A program made the position numbers and the translations under genes. This document shows, piece after piece, positions 21,280 to 31,309 of a DNA stretch of 64,000 nt. This DNA comes from Prorocentrum cordatum (taxonomy: Eukaryota > Sar > Dinophyceae > Prorocentrales > Prorocentraceae): assembly GCA_963575745.1 (NCBI GenBank), contig CAUYUJ010001435.1, forward strand, positions 37,257 to 101,256, read 5' to 3'. Under the pieces are notes generated by a model. That model saw only the letters and a program-made list of their open reading frames with translations. It was not told the DNA's origin and did no database searches. The first letter of the stretch is position 1. Each line of letters opens with the position of its first letter.

Positions 21280-22130
21280 TTAAGAACTTCGGTGTTTCGG
21301 GGAGGGTACCCTTATGTTCTTCGTTTTTGTTCCATGTTCTTGTGCACCCTGGGGGGGGGGTGTCCTCGATGTTCTTCAGTTTGGCGCCATTATTCCTTCG
21401 TTCTGACAAAGCTGGGGTTCGGGGCTCACGATTCGGCTACGAGCGTCCGCGGCGGGGGCGGGACCCTCCATGTTCTTCGGTCCCGAAGTCACGGTGCGGC
21501 CTTCAGCAACCGCGTGCCCCTTCATGATGGTGGCGCGATTGCAATCACCCTCGCATGTTCTGACTGTTTGGCGTTGGTGGGCTTCGGGCTCCGGGGCTTA
21601 GGGCGTGCGGATGCAGGCTTGATTGAGGCTACGTACGCACGTAGGCCGCAGGGCTCGCGCGTCCGCGGCACGGGCAGGACCCTCCATGTTCTTCGGTTTC
21701 GATGTCAAGGTGCGGCACGGCGCGGCCTCCAGCAACCGCGTGCCCCTTGATGATGGCGGCGTGAGTGATTGCAATCACCCTCGCATGTTCTTAGGGGAGA
21801 ACTTGGCGCTGGTGGGCTTCAGGTTTCGGAGAGTAGGGTGCGCGGCAGCAGGCATGAGGCTAGGGCGGGCGGGCGAAGCCACGCGCAGCTTTCTGGGCTG
21901 CGGCAGGGCTGAGAGGTTGGATGTGCGGATGACGTTCAGGACGTAGCGCTGACGTCGGTCCTATGCCTATGCTAAGGCCCATGGGGTAGGCTGCAGGGCT
22001 CGCGCATCCGCGGCGCGGGCAGGACCCTCCATGCTCTTCGGTCTCGATGTCAAGGTGCGGCCATCCGCAACCGCGTCCCCCTGGATGATGGTGGTGGCGC
22101 GAAAGGAATCGCCCTCGCATGTTCCTAGGA
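21280..22130 (+). repeat. ~200-340 bp repeats (GACCCTCCATGTTCTTCGG-type)
   Basis: Three to four diverged units. Good copies start near 21462, 21679 and 22021, and a weaker one lies near 21296. Shared blocks are ACCCTCCATGTTCTTCGG, AAGGTGCGGC, CAACCGCGTGCCCCTTGATG and AATCACCCTCGCATGTTCT. Spacing varies because the sequence between blocks differs. ORFs across it are by-products. Confidence 0.75.
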
Positions 22131-22283
22131 GAGAGTTTGGCGGTTGTTGGGCATCCGAGCGGGGTATGTGCGCGCGTGCGTGCGTGCGTGTGTGCGTGTG
22201 TGCGTGCGTCCTACCGAGGGCCACGCAAAACTTGACATGCGCGTCTGCGCTGCCGAAAGCGAGTTAAGAGGCCCGCGTTGTCA

Positions 22284-22676
22284 GCAATAGGAGAGTCGCC
22301 ATGTTGGCTTGGAGAATCAAAGTGAACCTTCAGCGTCGCCAGTCAGATTTCCAAGTTAGCATGGGCTCTGGCGCATGTGTTCAGCAACGGCGCATGCAAC
22401 CACTTCTCGCGCGCGCTTGCGCCGCGGCGCGCGCGGCGGCGCCGCCGCGCGCGCGGCGGCGCAGGGGCGTGAGGCGCTCAGTGTTATCAGCAGTAGAAGA
22501 AGCGCCATGTTGGCCTGGAGAATCAAAGTGGACCACTAGCGGTTGCCGATTTGATTTCCAAGTCAACATGGGTTATGGTGTACGTGTCTTGCAACGGCGT
22601 ATACAACAACCCCTCGTGCGCGCCCGCGCCGCCGCCTGCGCGGCGGCGCCGCCGCGCGTTCTTGGTTGAACGCCAG
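22284..22676 (+). repeat. ~200 bp tandem duplication with GCC/GCG-rich tails
   Basis: Two head-to-tail units, about 22284-22480 and 22484-22676. Each has CAGCARTAG, GCCATGTTGGCYTGGAGAAT, GATTTCCAAGT, GCAACGGCG and a GC-rich alternating GCGC/GCCGCC tail. Divergence is perhaps 15-20 percent by eye. Confidence 0.8.
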
Positions 22677-23383
22677 CGGCGGCCCAGATTCGGCCAATTG
22701 GCGAGCGATCCAACGCCGCCACCGTCGTGCGAAGTCGAATGACCCGCGCGGAGTCAGAAACCAACGCCCATGTCATCATGGCGCGAATCTGCATTCGGCA
22801 TTCGGCGGAAGGCGACGGATGAAAGAAAGGGAGAGGCAGGAGGAGAGAGCGGATGGGAAAGATATCCCACGTCGGCTTTCCCGATGTCTGTCGCCAGGAT
22901 CGGCCAGGAAATCGGGAAACGGGGGATGCCAGGTCATCCTCCGCCATTCGCTTCCCGAAGCCACCCCTTCCCCTTGCTCCCTCGTTGTCGTAGTCGCTTT
23001 CGCCTTTTCCAGCCGGAGGCGAGGGGAGCGTCGCAGCGTCGCAGACGACGAAGTGGATAAAGTGCTCATTAAACGGGCCTTGGAGGATAATGGGCTGGCA
23101 TCCCCCGATTTTCGAGCAGGCCTAGGGATCGAGGCCGATGTCGCGGCAGCAATTGGGAGACTTGTTTTCAGGATTCTTTCCATCACCATCCCTCCTGCCC
23201 CATTTCTCCGCGCCCCTGGCCCCACGAGGCAAGATTTGGCACTCGACCAAAAAGTTTGGCTTGACTTGTGAAAGCGACAGTTGGAGCATCCCGACATGAT
23301 GAAGCTTCTCGGCGCACCGCGGCATCGTCACCCCCAGCCGCTGCGCGCCGCAAATCCTGCGGCGAACGCGCCCCTGTGTCTGG

Positions 23384-23860
23384 ATGTCGGGTTCCGCAGC
23401 CATTCTGGCATGCAGCATGTCCGCGGGTTTTTGCGAGGACCCGCCGCCCGGCATGTCAGATTCGGGCGATGACTTGCCAACCTGCGCGTCGCCAGATTCG
23501 AGTGCGAGTGCTGCTGCGCCGCTGGCGCATGCCATCTCGCTGTTCGAGGCCAAGTGGGCCAGCGGCGAAATGGACCCGGATGATGCTTTTGGCGCAGGCT
23601 GTCCCAGCGCAGTGCTGTCGGAGGCGTCGGCTTCAAAAGCGCAGGGGCTTGCCTCTTCCTTTCCCGAAGTGCTCCTTCGGCAGGAAGGGCAAGGGCCCGC
23701 CCCGGATTCGAACCAATTAGCTCGGCGAAGGACCCGACCATTTGCAGTTGGAAAAAATGCAGGTTATCAGCCTGGCCGCATGGGCAGCTCGCGAGGCCGT
23801 TGGTGCTTCAGGTGGAGGCCCTATGGGGCCGCGAAGCGGGCGAGGATTGCGCTTAACTGA
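23384..23860 (+). CDS. Weak candidate exon, unknown protein
   Basis: A frame of 158 codons whose middle (MSDSGDDLPTCASPDSSAS, then HAISLFEAKWASGEMDPDDA) looks more protein-like than its surroundings. The 3' end merges into a degenerate satellite, so the true exon probably ends near 23700. A second weak segment upstream (23041-23160; VDKVLIKRALEDNGLASPDF) could belong to the same locus. No domain or convincing splice sites are recognised. This is a guess that a decayed gene lies here. Confidence 0.25.
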   Translation: MSGSAAILACSMSAGFCEDPPPGMSDSGDDLPTCASPDSSASAAAPLAHAISLFEAKWASGEMDPDDAFGAGCPSAVLSEASASKAQGLASSFPEVLLRQEGQGPAPDSNQLARRRTRPFAVGKNAGYQPGRMGSSRGRWCFRWRPYGAAKRARIALN

Positions 23861-24240
23861 GGGGGGGCGGCGTGCGAGCGAACCTGACCGCCCGGGCGTC
23901 CCCTCGCGGCCCTGGTGGCGGCATTCGGAGCGAACCTGACCTATACCCTATACCGAAGGCCCCGCGGGGCCGCGAAACGAGCGAAGGGCGTGCTGAAATG
24001 CGCCAAAGCCAAGGCCGCCGTTCCAGGGGGGCCGCGGAACGCGCGAGGGGTGCGTCGAAACGAATTCGCGCCGCTATGCGCCCGCTCCCGCTTGGGCGAT
24101 TCCATGGCGCCTCCTCGTGTTCCTGGGGCCGCGAAGCGCGTGAAGGGCGTGCCAAAAAGCGCGGTGCTGCCGCGTGGCTTTTCCCAGTTCCCAGCTGGCA
24201 TTTGGCGGAAGCAAGGCGGGGGGAAGGGATGGGAATCGGA
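23810..24240 (+). repeat. Degenerate copy of the ~90 bp satellite family
   Basis: Recurring GGCCCYNYGGGGCCGCGAARCG and CGAAGGGCGTGC-type blocks resemble the 30.2-31.3 kb array, although much diverged. Spacing is roughly 80-110 bp over three to four units. Confidence 0.5.
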
Positions 24241-24347
24241 GGCGTTGCGAGGCGTTGCGGATTCAACACGAGGACCCCAAAACTGGGAGAGCTTGAGAAG
24301 CAACCCGCGTCGAAATAGAAACATGCCCTCCCCCCCAATGGTTCACC

Positions 24348-25590
24348 TCATTGAAGGCATCCTTTGCTGAAGCTGTTGTGCACGTTGCACCGCCCGGGGT
24401 GGGGTCCGACGCCAGGCCGCCCCCCTGCCCTTCGCGTTCGGCATGGAGCCCCACCTCGGATAGCGATGACGTCGTCGCTAGACCTCCCCAGCTTGTGCAA
24501 TATACCTTCGCGATGAAGGCGGACCCAGCGGGGCCCACGGGAGCGCCCAGGCCTGAGTCGGCCAGCGGCGCTGTTATTCATATTGGCGCGGTTCTTGAAG
24601 GGGGTGTTCTTCCCGATCTTCTTGATAGTCGACTTGCTGATGGCCCCCATCTCGATGGCGGTGGTCATCCTTGGCCTACCTCTGGTTCTGAAGAACCCAG
24701 CGCTGTTCATGATCCTGCATCCCCTCATGGCAGTGCTCTCGCTGGTAGTGGAAATCTTAGGCCTGCCTCCGGTGATGAGGTTCATAGCGCTGGTTCGTGG
24801 CGAACATTTCTTGCTGGTGATCCCGATGCAAGGCCAGCCTCTGGTGCCCGGGATCTTGGGGTTGCTCTTGACGGCAAACTTGCTCAAGGCACCGTTCGCC
24901 ATGGTGGTGATAATATTAGGCTTGCCTCTTGTGCCGAGGTGCCTGGCGCTGTTCTTCGCGATGGTGGTGATAATCTCAGGCCCGCTTCTGGTGCTGAGGA
25001 TTATGTTCTTGTTCCTGATGGTGGACTTGCTCCCGGAACTGTTCTCGACGGAAACGATAATCTTAGGGCAGCCTTTGGCAAAGTGGGCCCTGGCGCTGCT
25101 CATGATTCTGCACCTGCGCAGGGCGCCATTCGCGATGGTGGAAGCAGTCTTAGCCCCGCTTTTTGTGCTGAGGATCTTGGCGCTGGTCTTGATAGGGAAC
25201 TTGTTCGAGGCGCCGATCTCGATGGTGGCGATGATCTTCGGCTTGCCCCTGACGCTGAAGATCCTGGTGCTGTTCGTGCTTATGCCCCTGCCCCCGGCGC
25301 CGTTCTCGATGGCGGTGGACATCCAACTCCAGCCTTTGGTGCTGAAGTTCGTGGCGCTGGTCCGGCCTATGGACCTCCTCGTGGCGCTCATCCCATCGAT
25401 GAAGGCGCGAATCCTCTGCTTCTTGCGGGTGCCGAGCCCCATCCACCTGGGCCAGCACCGCCAGGGCCCGAAGTCGAGATGGGGCCCGCTGTGCCCTATG
25501 GCGACGAGTGGAGACATCCAGCCCGCGAAGTCCACATTGAGCTGGAGCGGACTTGCAGTTCGAAGCGCAGCCAGGCGCGGCGGCGCGCAG
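24348..25590 (+). CDS. Exon encoding a Gly/Asp/Ala-rich repeat protein
   Basis: In the frame from 24351 about 12-14 degenerate repeats are read, of the type GAVLDGGDNLRPASGAEDLG, with a period of roughly 22 or 36 residues. A non-repeat tail follows (EVEMGPAVPYGDEWRHPARE, then VHIELERTC). All three plus frames and a minus frame stay open because the repeat length is a multiple of three. I chose this frame because it keeps a repeated, hydrophilic pattern and a sensible non-repeat tail. The alternative frame would be an implausible run of more than 300 hydrophobic residues. The start and splice sites are unknown. The sequence downstream of 25590 belongs to the TIR element. The protein is not recognised. 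Confidence 0.4.
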
Positions 25591-25778
25591 AGGGGGGTGG
25601 CGCGAGGGGGGGGCATTCTAAGAAAGCGGGGAGCTTTTTAGAATGCGGGTGCTTTCTTAGAAGGGCCCCGCGGCTTCGGGGAAGCCAGGGGGGGGGGTGA
25701 GAGGCCCCCTGGCTTCTTAGAAACACCCCTGGCTTCTTAGAAGGCCCCCCCTCGCGCCACCCCCCTGTGCGCGTCGCC
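25582..25778 (+). mobile_element. MITE-like element with ~43 bp terminal inverted repeats
   Basis: The left arm (25582-25624) and right arm (25734-25778) are near-perfect inverted repeats sharing GGGGGGTGGCGCGAGGGGGG and TTCTAAGAA. The interior repeats TTCTTAGAA several times and carries a second hairpin (CTTCGGGGAAGCCAGGGG against CCCCTGGCTTCTTAG). There is no coding capacity, and a clear target duplication is not resolved. Confidence 0.65.
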
Positions 25779-26339
25779 AACAGGCGTGGTCATGCAGCGA
25801 CGGCGACGCCGACGACGGGCCGCAGCAGCAGCAACAGCAGCAGCCACAACAAGAGGCCCAATCGCCATAATTTATCCAGATCCATCGCCTTGGAGTCGCG
25901 CCCAGGATCTCGAGTTCCTAGCGGGGATTGGTGGATATATGAATATGTCCGCCCCCCTGGGCAGAGAGAATCCACAGCCACCGCTCCCGCGGGATTCAGG
26001 GCAGGGCCCCGGCAGTTATGGATGTGGATGCCTCTGGCGTTGCGGAGGTGCGCCCCTGGAAGCGGCGTTATGGCGCATGCAGTTCGCTCGCGGGCAGCGG
26101 CGTCGCCGACGCCCCGCTCGTCGACAGCGGCGCCTTCGCGCCGCTCTCGCAGGTGATGCGTTTTCTTTTGAGTAGTTTTTTTTTTTTGCTCGTTCCACCA
26201 ACAGTGCTTGCACAGACCCGCCCTTAGTCAACTGGCTTTCGCCATCTCTCCACCCCCACGAGGAGCGAGTGTTGGCGACGAGCGTGGAAGTCGTAAACTG
26301 GGTCGGGAACAGCTGGAATGCATCTGCGGGGCTTTTGAG
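25779..26339 (+). other. No supported gene
   Basis: Begins with a GCAGCAGCAACAG-type tract (25825-25850) and includes a T10 run (26176). Short open frames exist but no protein pattern is recognised. Confidence 0.4.
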
Positions 26340-26850
26340 ATGCCTCCCACGGGCCTCTTGGAGGGTTCCTGGGAGCATATGCATGCTTTGGGGGCATTCT
26401 TGGGGGCCTTGGAGGGACTTCTTGGGAGTCTTTTGGGGCCATCTTGGGGCTTCCTGAAGGCGCTGCGGGGGCCTCTGGGGAGCTCTATGGGGCCATCTTG
26501 GGGGGACGGGCTCGCAATGTCAGTTCGTGCAACCTCTCTTGGGCCCTTCTTACAGGCCTTTTGTGGCTTTCTTGGGCCGAATTGGGGAGCCCATCCGGCC
26601 GTCTTGGGGTTCTCTTGAAGGCTCCATGGGCCATTTTGGGGCGATCTTGGGGGCCCCTTGCCCCGTTTTGGACGCTGCCAAGACGATAGAGGCGAATACG
26701 CATGCTTAACACGCACGTTTTCTAAAAGGAATGTGACGGGTTGTGCTTCTGCGGGCTCTCTCGGCGGTCCTCTGGGGCCCATATTGGGCCGTCTTGGGGG
26801 CTTCGTCGCGGGCCGTCTCGAACCATCTCTGGCCGTCGAGTGGCAACCCT
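26340..26850 (+). repeat. Degenerate CTTGGGG-type repeat region
   Basis: Short recurring CTTGGGGNCATCTTGGGG, GGGCCATTTTGGGG and related blocks like those at 8.03-8.44 kb. Coding is unsupported. 26851-27190 is GCCGCC-rich with a partial duplication of a GTGGCCGCCCGTCGCCGCC block. Confidence 0.5.
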
Positions 26851-27189
26851 TGGCCGCCGCGACGCCGAGCTCCCCGCCCACCCCCCTCAAACGGCATTGA
26901 ATGGCATTGCGGCCCCAGGGGAGGGGAGGGGAAGGGGGACATCAAGATGTCTCACACGTTCTTCACCCCCGGCGAGCGGGGGTCGGCCCGGCGGACTGGT
27001 CTGTCAGGAATTGGGCGATGCAGCCTGCTTGTGGCCGCCCGTCGCCGCCGTCCGCCGCCGCTTCATGGGGGTCCCCAGCCTGGCCTGGTCCGCCGGCTCG
27101 TGGCCGCCCCTCGCCGCCATCCATCGCCGCCGCCCGTCGCAGCTGCATGTGGGCCTGGGTGTCGCCGCCGCCCGTCGCCGCGCGTGGCG

Positions 27190-27590
27190 GTGTTTTGCTT
27201 AGCAATGTTTGGCATTGCCTAGCATACGTAGTTCTGCCTTGTTGGGCATTGTTTGGCGTTGCTTTGCTCGGCATTCTTTCGCGTTGCATTGCGTTGCTTG
27301 CTTTGTTTCGCATGGTTTCGCATTGCTTTGCGTTGGCTTGTCATGCTGAGCATTGCTTTGCATTGGTTGCCTCCCTCGGCATTGCTTTGCAGTGCTTTCC
27401 TTTGCAGTGTCTCCCTCGGCGTTGCTTTGCAGTGCTTTGCAGCGTTCGTTTACTTGCATGGCGCTGCGTTGCCTTTATGTTTCATTGCGTGTTTTGTGTT
27501 GACTTGAATTGCATTTCGTTGTTTTGCATTGTTGCGCATTGCGTTGCATTGCTTTGCGGGCTTTGCGCCGCGGCACTTGTAGCCTGCGCC
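27190..27590 (+). repeat. TTGCATTGC/TTGCTTTGC degenerate short repeats
   Basis: Dozens of GCATTGCTTTGCGTTGC-like words in one orientation. The same word family recurs at 61.74-61.96 kb, at 62.64-62.70 kb (reverse) and near 63.4 kb, and a TA-containing variant occurs at 47.57-47.70 kb. Confidence 0.7.
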
Positions 27591-27689
27591 GCATGGCTTG
27601 CAACATTTAGACTTCACAACTCACTGTTTGGGTTCCCGCTGGCTCCCCTGTTCTCCGGGCAGTGTTCCCCAGGCAACTGCCCTCCTGCT

Positions 27690-27780
27690 TTTGTCATCTT
27701 CCTATCCCCCTCATCCCCCCTCTCCCCCTCCCCCCCATACCCCTTAACCCGCCCCCTCCCCTGCCCCCCTCTCCCCGCAG
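27690..27780 (+). promoter_or_regulatory. Polypyrimidine tract and AG acceptor before the C5-methyltransferase exon
   Basis: About 90 nt of C/T-rich sequence ending CTCTCCCCGCAG at 27780, followed at once by the open frame that carries methyltransferase motif I. It could be a cis-splice acceptor or a spliced-leader trans-splice acceptor. Confidence 0.5.
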
Positions 27781-29801
27781 GGGGGGTCGCCGAGGTGGCT
27801 GGCCCAGCGACCCCTCCAGCAGCGCCTCCTGCGATGGCTATCGCCCCCGCCGCTGGCCGGATCATGCTGGGCGCGGATTGGTGGGTGCAGCCTTTGAGGG
27901 CATGCCTTCGCGACGCGGGCATCGATCTCGAGAGGCAGCCCAACAGGAGCCTGAAGTACCACAGTTTGTGTTCAGGAACGGCTGGCGAATTCCTCGGGGC
28001 GGTAGCTTTCAGACTGCCAATTCAGGACGCTTCGCGATCGCCCGCCAGGCCATCCAGAGACGATGCTGGAAGGGGGGGCAGGGAGGGAAGGGGATGGACG
28101 GGGAAGAAGGAAATGACGACGACGACAATCGCGACGACGACGACAGCCGAGGTCAACCGCCAAGGACTTTGTACATCTTTCGTCCAGGGAACGACTCGGA
28201 GGCTTACTGGGCCATTGCGGCGCCGTCGGGCCGCCATTCTGGAGGCGGCGAGGGCCCCCTTCGAGTTTGAAAGGGGCCACGTTGTCGCTATCTTGGGACG
28301 TTCCTGGAGGTCTGCCCCCCCCCCGGCCCACGTTGGAGGCCATTGGAAAAAAGGTAGGCCTGCGGGCCATGTGGGCGCTATTGAGGGTGCTTCGCGAGGG
28401 CCCATCGCAAGTGCAAGGACGAGAGCGTAAAGCACGTTGAGCAACAAAAGGGTTTCGAGTGACTGTTGGTTATCGGGGCCTCCTCGGGGAGCTTGATGGC
28501 CACTCGGGGCCGCCTGGGCGCGATTCCTATGCCTCGCGGCGGCCATCTTGAACCTTTTGGGGCGATCCAATTCGGGGTCACTTTCCAGCCGCCTTGGGCC
28601 GTCCATGAAACTGCCAGGACTGGCTGCCAGGACACTCTGCTCAGACCTGGGGGGGGCAAGGGGGGGCGATGGGTTTGGAAGAGCGAGCTCCTTCAGCCAT
28701 TCTGGCCTCAGCGGCCTGGTCGGATTTCGTTTGCTGGGGCTGCCGACAGCGCCCGCGCTTCGCGCAAGTGGTTGCCAGAGGTTTGGCCAGATCACCAGCA
28801 TCTGCACGAAGATAACGTCGCGTTTTTGGAGACGCGGCCAAGGGGCCCCATGGATGGCACGCGCACGCCATTCTGCGTGGTGTGCCATTCTGCGTGGTGT
28901 GCCGGGGAGAGTGCAGCGCGTCGGTCAGCGAGGGTTTTGTGGACATTGCGGGTGGCGGCTGGCCATGCCAGCCGCGCGCCCCCCTCCGGCACACCGGCGG
29001 CGCGACCATCAAGACCATGGACCGAGAGTCGCACCCTGCTTTCAACTCATTGATGGATGATCTCCCAGCTTATATAATCGCCTTTGGCTTCCCCGGCGGC
29101 AGAGGGTACCGGCCCTGCGGGGTACGCACTGCTCACCGTCGGTCCCGTCCACGTTTTGTCAGAGGTGCCGCAGCCTGGCGTCAGAATGCCCCAGGCTTCC
29201 AGGAGTTGCCCATTTCCGCGCTGGCGCTGGCGCCCAAATTGGATTGCCCTAGCAAAGCACCCCAATGTTGGGTTCATTCCAACGGAAGCATTTTATAGCG
29301 AGACGCTATTGGGGGACAGTGCAGAAAACGATTGTGGGGGGACAGGAAGGGAGGCGGACGGATAAACCAGGGAGGGGGCAGGAGGGGGGGAGGGGAAGGG
29401 GAGCTCTCGACAGGGCGCGCCTGGCATTCCGCGTTGCGGGCGCGGCCGCGGACTTGGAAGCGCACCAGCCAGCAAGTTTCTTCCTCGAGGAAGTGTGTGG
29501 CATCCAGAACATCAGCCCAGAGACGGGCGAGAGCTACCTCCGCACGCTCGCCCAGAAGATCTCGCCCTTAGGGTTCAGCCTCAAAGCCATCACGCTTGAC
29601 CACGCGACGTGGACGGTTCCTCGGAAGCGCATCTTCGTCGTGGGGGTCGCGGAGCGTGCTGGCGGGTGTCGCGCTGCGGATTGGCTGCAGGAGAAGATAT
29701 GGCAGGTGTCCAACCTTCGATCTCGCACCAAGCCCACTGGGGCGTGGGACATCGTCCCGCCTGCCGACTCGACGGAGATGGCTCTCCTTTCCATATTCAA
29801 G
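27781..29801 (+). pseudogene. Cytosine-C5 DNA methyltransferase-like gene, fragmented (gene B)
   Basis: Three exon-like segments carry C5-MTase motifs in the right order. Motif I is YHSLCSGTAGEFLGAVAF (about 27957-28010), the AdoMet-binding loop. A second segment (about 28751-29060) has RKWLPEVWPDHQHLHEDNVA and motif IV GGWPCQ, whose Cys codon at 28966-28968 is the catalytic nucleophile. The third (about 29430-29801) has motif VI FFLEEVCGI and motif VIII VPRKRIFVVGV, ending at a CAAG|GT donor (29801/29802). A 17 bp tandem duplication (28868-28901) shifts the frame just before motif IV, so this copy cannot make the protein unless that is an assembly error. Motifs IX-X and the target-recognition region are not seen downstream. 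Exon limits are approximate. Confidence 0.6.
28020..28735 (+). other. Intron or inserted repeat within gene B
   Basis: Purine-rich tract, GAC trinucleotide run (28105-28145), then CTTGGGRC-type repeat sequence. The start (28120-28230) resembles 8000-8090. It separates methyltransferase motif I from the motif IV exon. Confidence 0.45.
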
Positions 29802-30229
29802 GTCGCAGGGGTGTGGGCAAAACGCGCCCCCCCCCTTCCCCCTCCCCCTTCCCTCCTCGCCGCCCGCTCCTCTCTGACCGCCGCCACTGCCCCCCCTTTT
29901 TTATTCCCCCCGGCCCTCGGAGGAGAGCCCCCTGCGACGCTGGAATTTCGTTTTCGGGGGGGCGAATATTTCATCGCCACGGCCGGGCACGCCGCAGAAA
30001 ATGGTTGCGTTTGGACCCGACGGGGGGGGGGCGCGGGACCGATTTTGATTGTCCAGTGTCTCGAGGCAGCATGCTCGGACCCCCGCCTTCCAGAGAGCCC
30101 CGCTGCTCCCAAGGGGCCAGCGCGCAACGCCGGGCCCGCTCGCGTCAGCCCCCCCAGGGTGCAGCGGCGGCCTCTGGCGGCCAGAAGCGGCGGACAAAAA
30201 ATAACCCATCTGTATGGAGTTGTGCAGAT
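29802..30229 (+). other. Intron-like C-rich sequence after gene B
   Basis: Begins GTCGCAGGGG after the CAAG exon end, then a long C-rich/pyrimidine stretch (29825-29915). No further methyltransferase motif is recognised. Confidence 0.4.
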
Positions 30230-31300
30230 CGCAATTGTGAGTGTCGCATTCAGCGGGCCCCCCATGGGGCCACGAAGCGTGCGCGGGGCAACCAGCGAGG
30301 GCTGGTTGCGGCGTGGGGCTTTCCCATCGGTGGCGCTCCCTAGGGGGCCGGGAAACGTGTGCGGGGTGTGCCCGATTGGAGTGGCGGCGGCATGTTGCCC
30401 GTCCAATTGGCGCCTTCGATGGGGTTCCCTCTTGGTGCTTCGCACCGTGTGCGCCCTTTCCGCTGGGGCCCCCGGTGGTGCCCCCCATCGGGGCCAAGCA
30501 ACTTGTGAGGGGTGTGCCAAAATGGGCTGGCGACTGCATGCAAGCTTTCTCACTTGAGCCTTCAGTGACTTCAGTGGGGTTCCCTGTGGGTCCATAGAAC
30601 GGGCCAAGGGTATGCCAGGTGGCATGCGGCCCAGTCCAAGTGAGGGTTTCGGTGGGGCTCCTTGTGGGGCGACGAAACCTGTGCGTGTGTGTGTCTTGTG
30701 TGTGTGTGCGCGTGTGCGCGTGTGTGTGTGTGTGTGTCCGCACCCGCATTCCGACGACACTGCGGCATGTCCGCTGAGGAAAATTGTGCGTGCGCGTATG
30801 TGTGCGTGTGCCAAAGTGGGCTGGCTGTCGCAAGCGGCCTCTCCCATTGGGGCTTATGGTGGGGTTCCCTATCGGGCCATGAGACGTGCGAGGGGTGTGT
30901 CAAATTGGGTTGGCGGCGGCATGCGCATTTTCCACTGGGGCTTTGGGTGGGGCTCTTTGTGGGGCCACGAAACGCGCGAGGGGCGTGCCAAAGTAGGCTG
31001 CTGGCGGCGGCGTGCGGCCTTTCCTTTGAGGGCCTTCGTTGGAACTCCCTGCGGCGCTACGGGGCCACGTAATTTGTGGGGGTTGTGCCAATGTGGATTG
31101 GCGGCGGCGCGCGGCGTTTCCCACTGGGGGTTCCAGTGGCGCTCCCTATTGGGGCCGCGCAACATGTGAGGGGCGTGCCAAAATTGACCTTCGGCGGCGC
31201 GCGGCCTCTCCCATTGGGCTTCTCCCATGTGGTTTTTCGGTGGGGCTACCTGTCGGGCCGCGAAACTTGTGAAGGGGGCGCGACAAAGCGGAGTGGCGGA
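30230..31300 (-). repeat. Inverted, larger array of the ~90 bp satellite, with a GT microsatellite
   Basis: About ten diverged units of GTGGGGCCACGAAAC-, GCGAGGGGTGTGCCAAA-, TGGCGGCGGCATGCG- and TGGGGCTCCCTNTGGGGC-type blocks. These are the reverse complement of the blocks at 1.25-2.06 kb. A GTGTGTGCGTG run (30690-30740 and 30785-30810) interrupts the array. ORFs on both strands across it are repeat translations. Confidence 0.8.
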
Positions 31301-31309
31301 GGCATGGGG

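Noticed and set aside
23690-23770. tRNA-like T-loop on the minus strand (GGTTCGAATCC)
   Set aside because: The flanking bases do not form a T-stem, anticodon arm or acceptor stem, so the match is only the 11-mer.
24583-25641. 352-codon strongly hydrophobic ORF, apparent multipass membrane protein
   Set aside because: It is a second reading frame of a repeat whose period is a multiple of three. It has no loops or charged topology signals, and the alternative frame is more protein-like.
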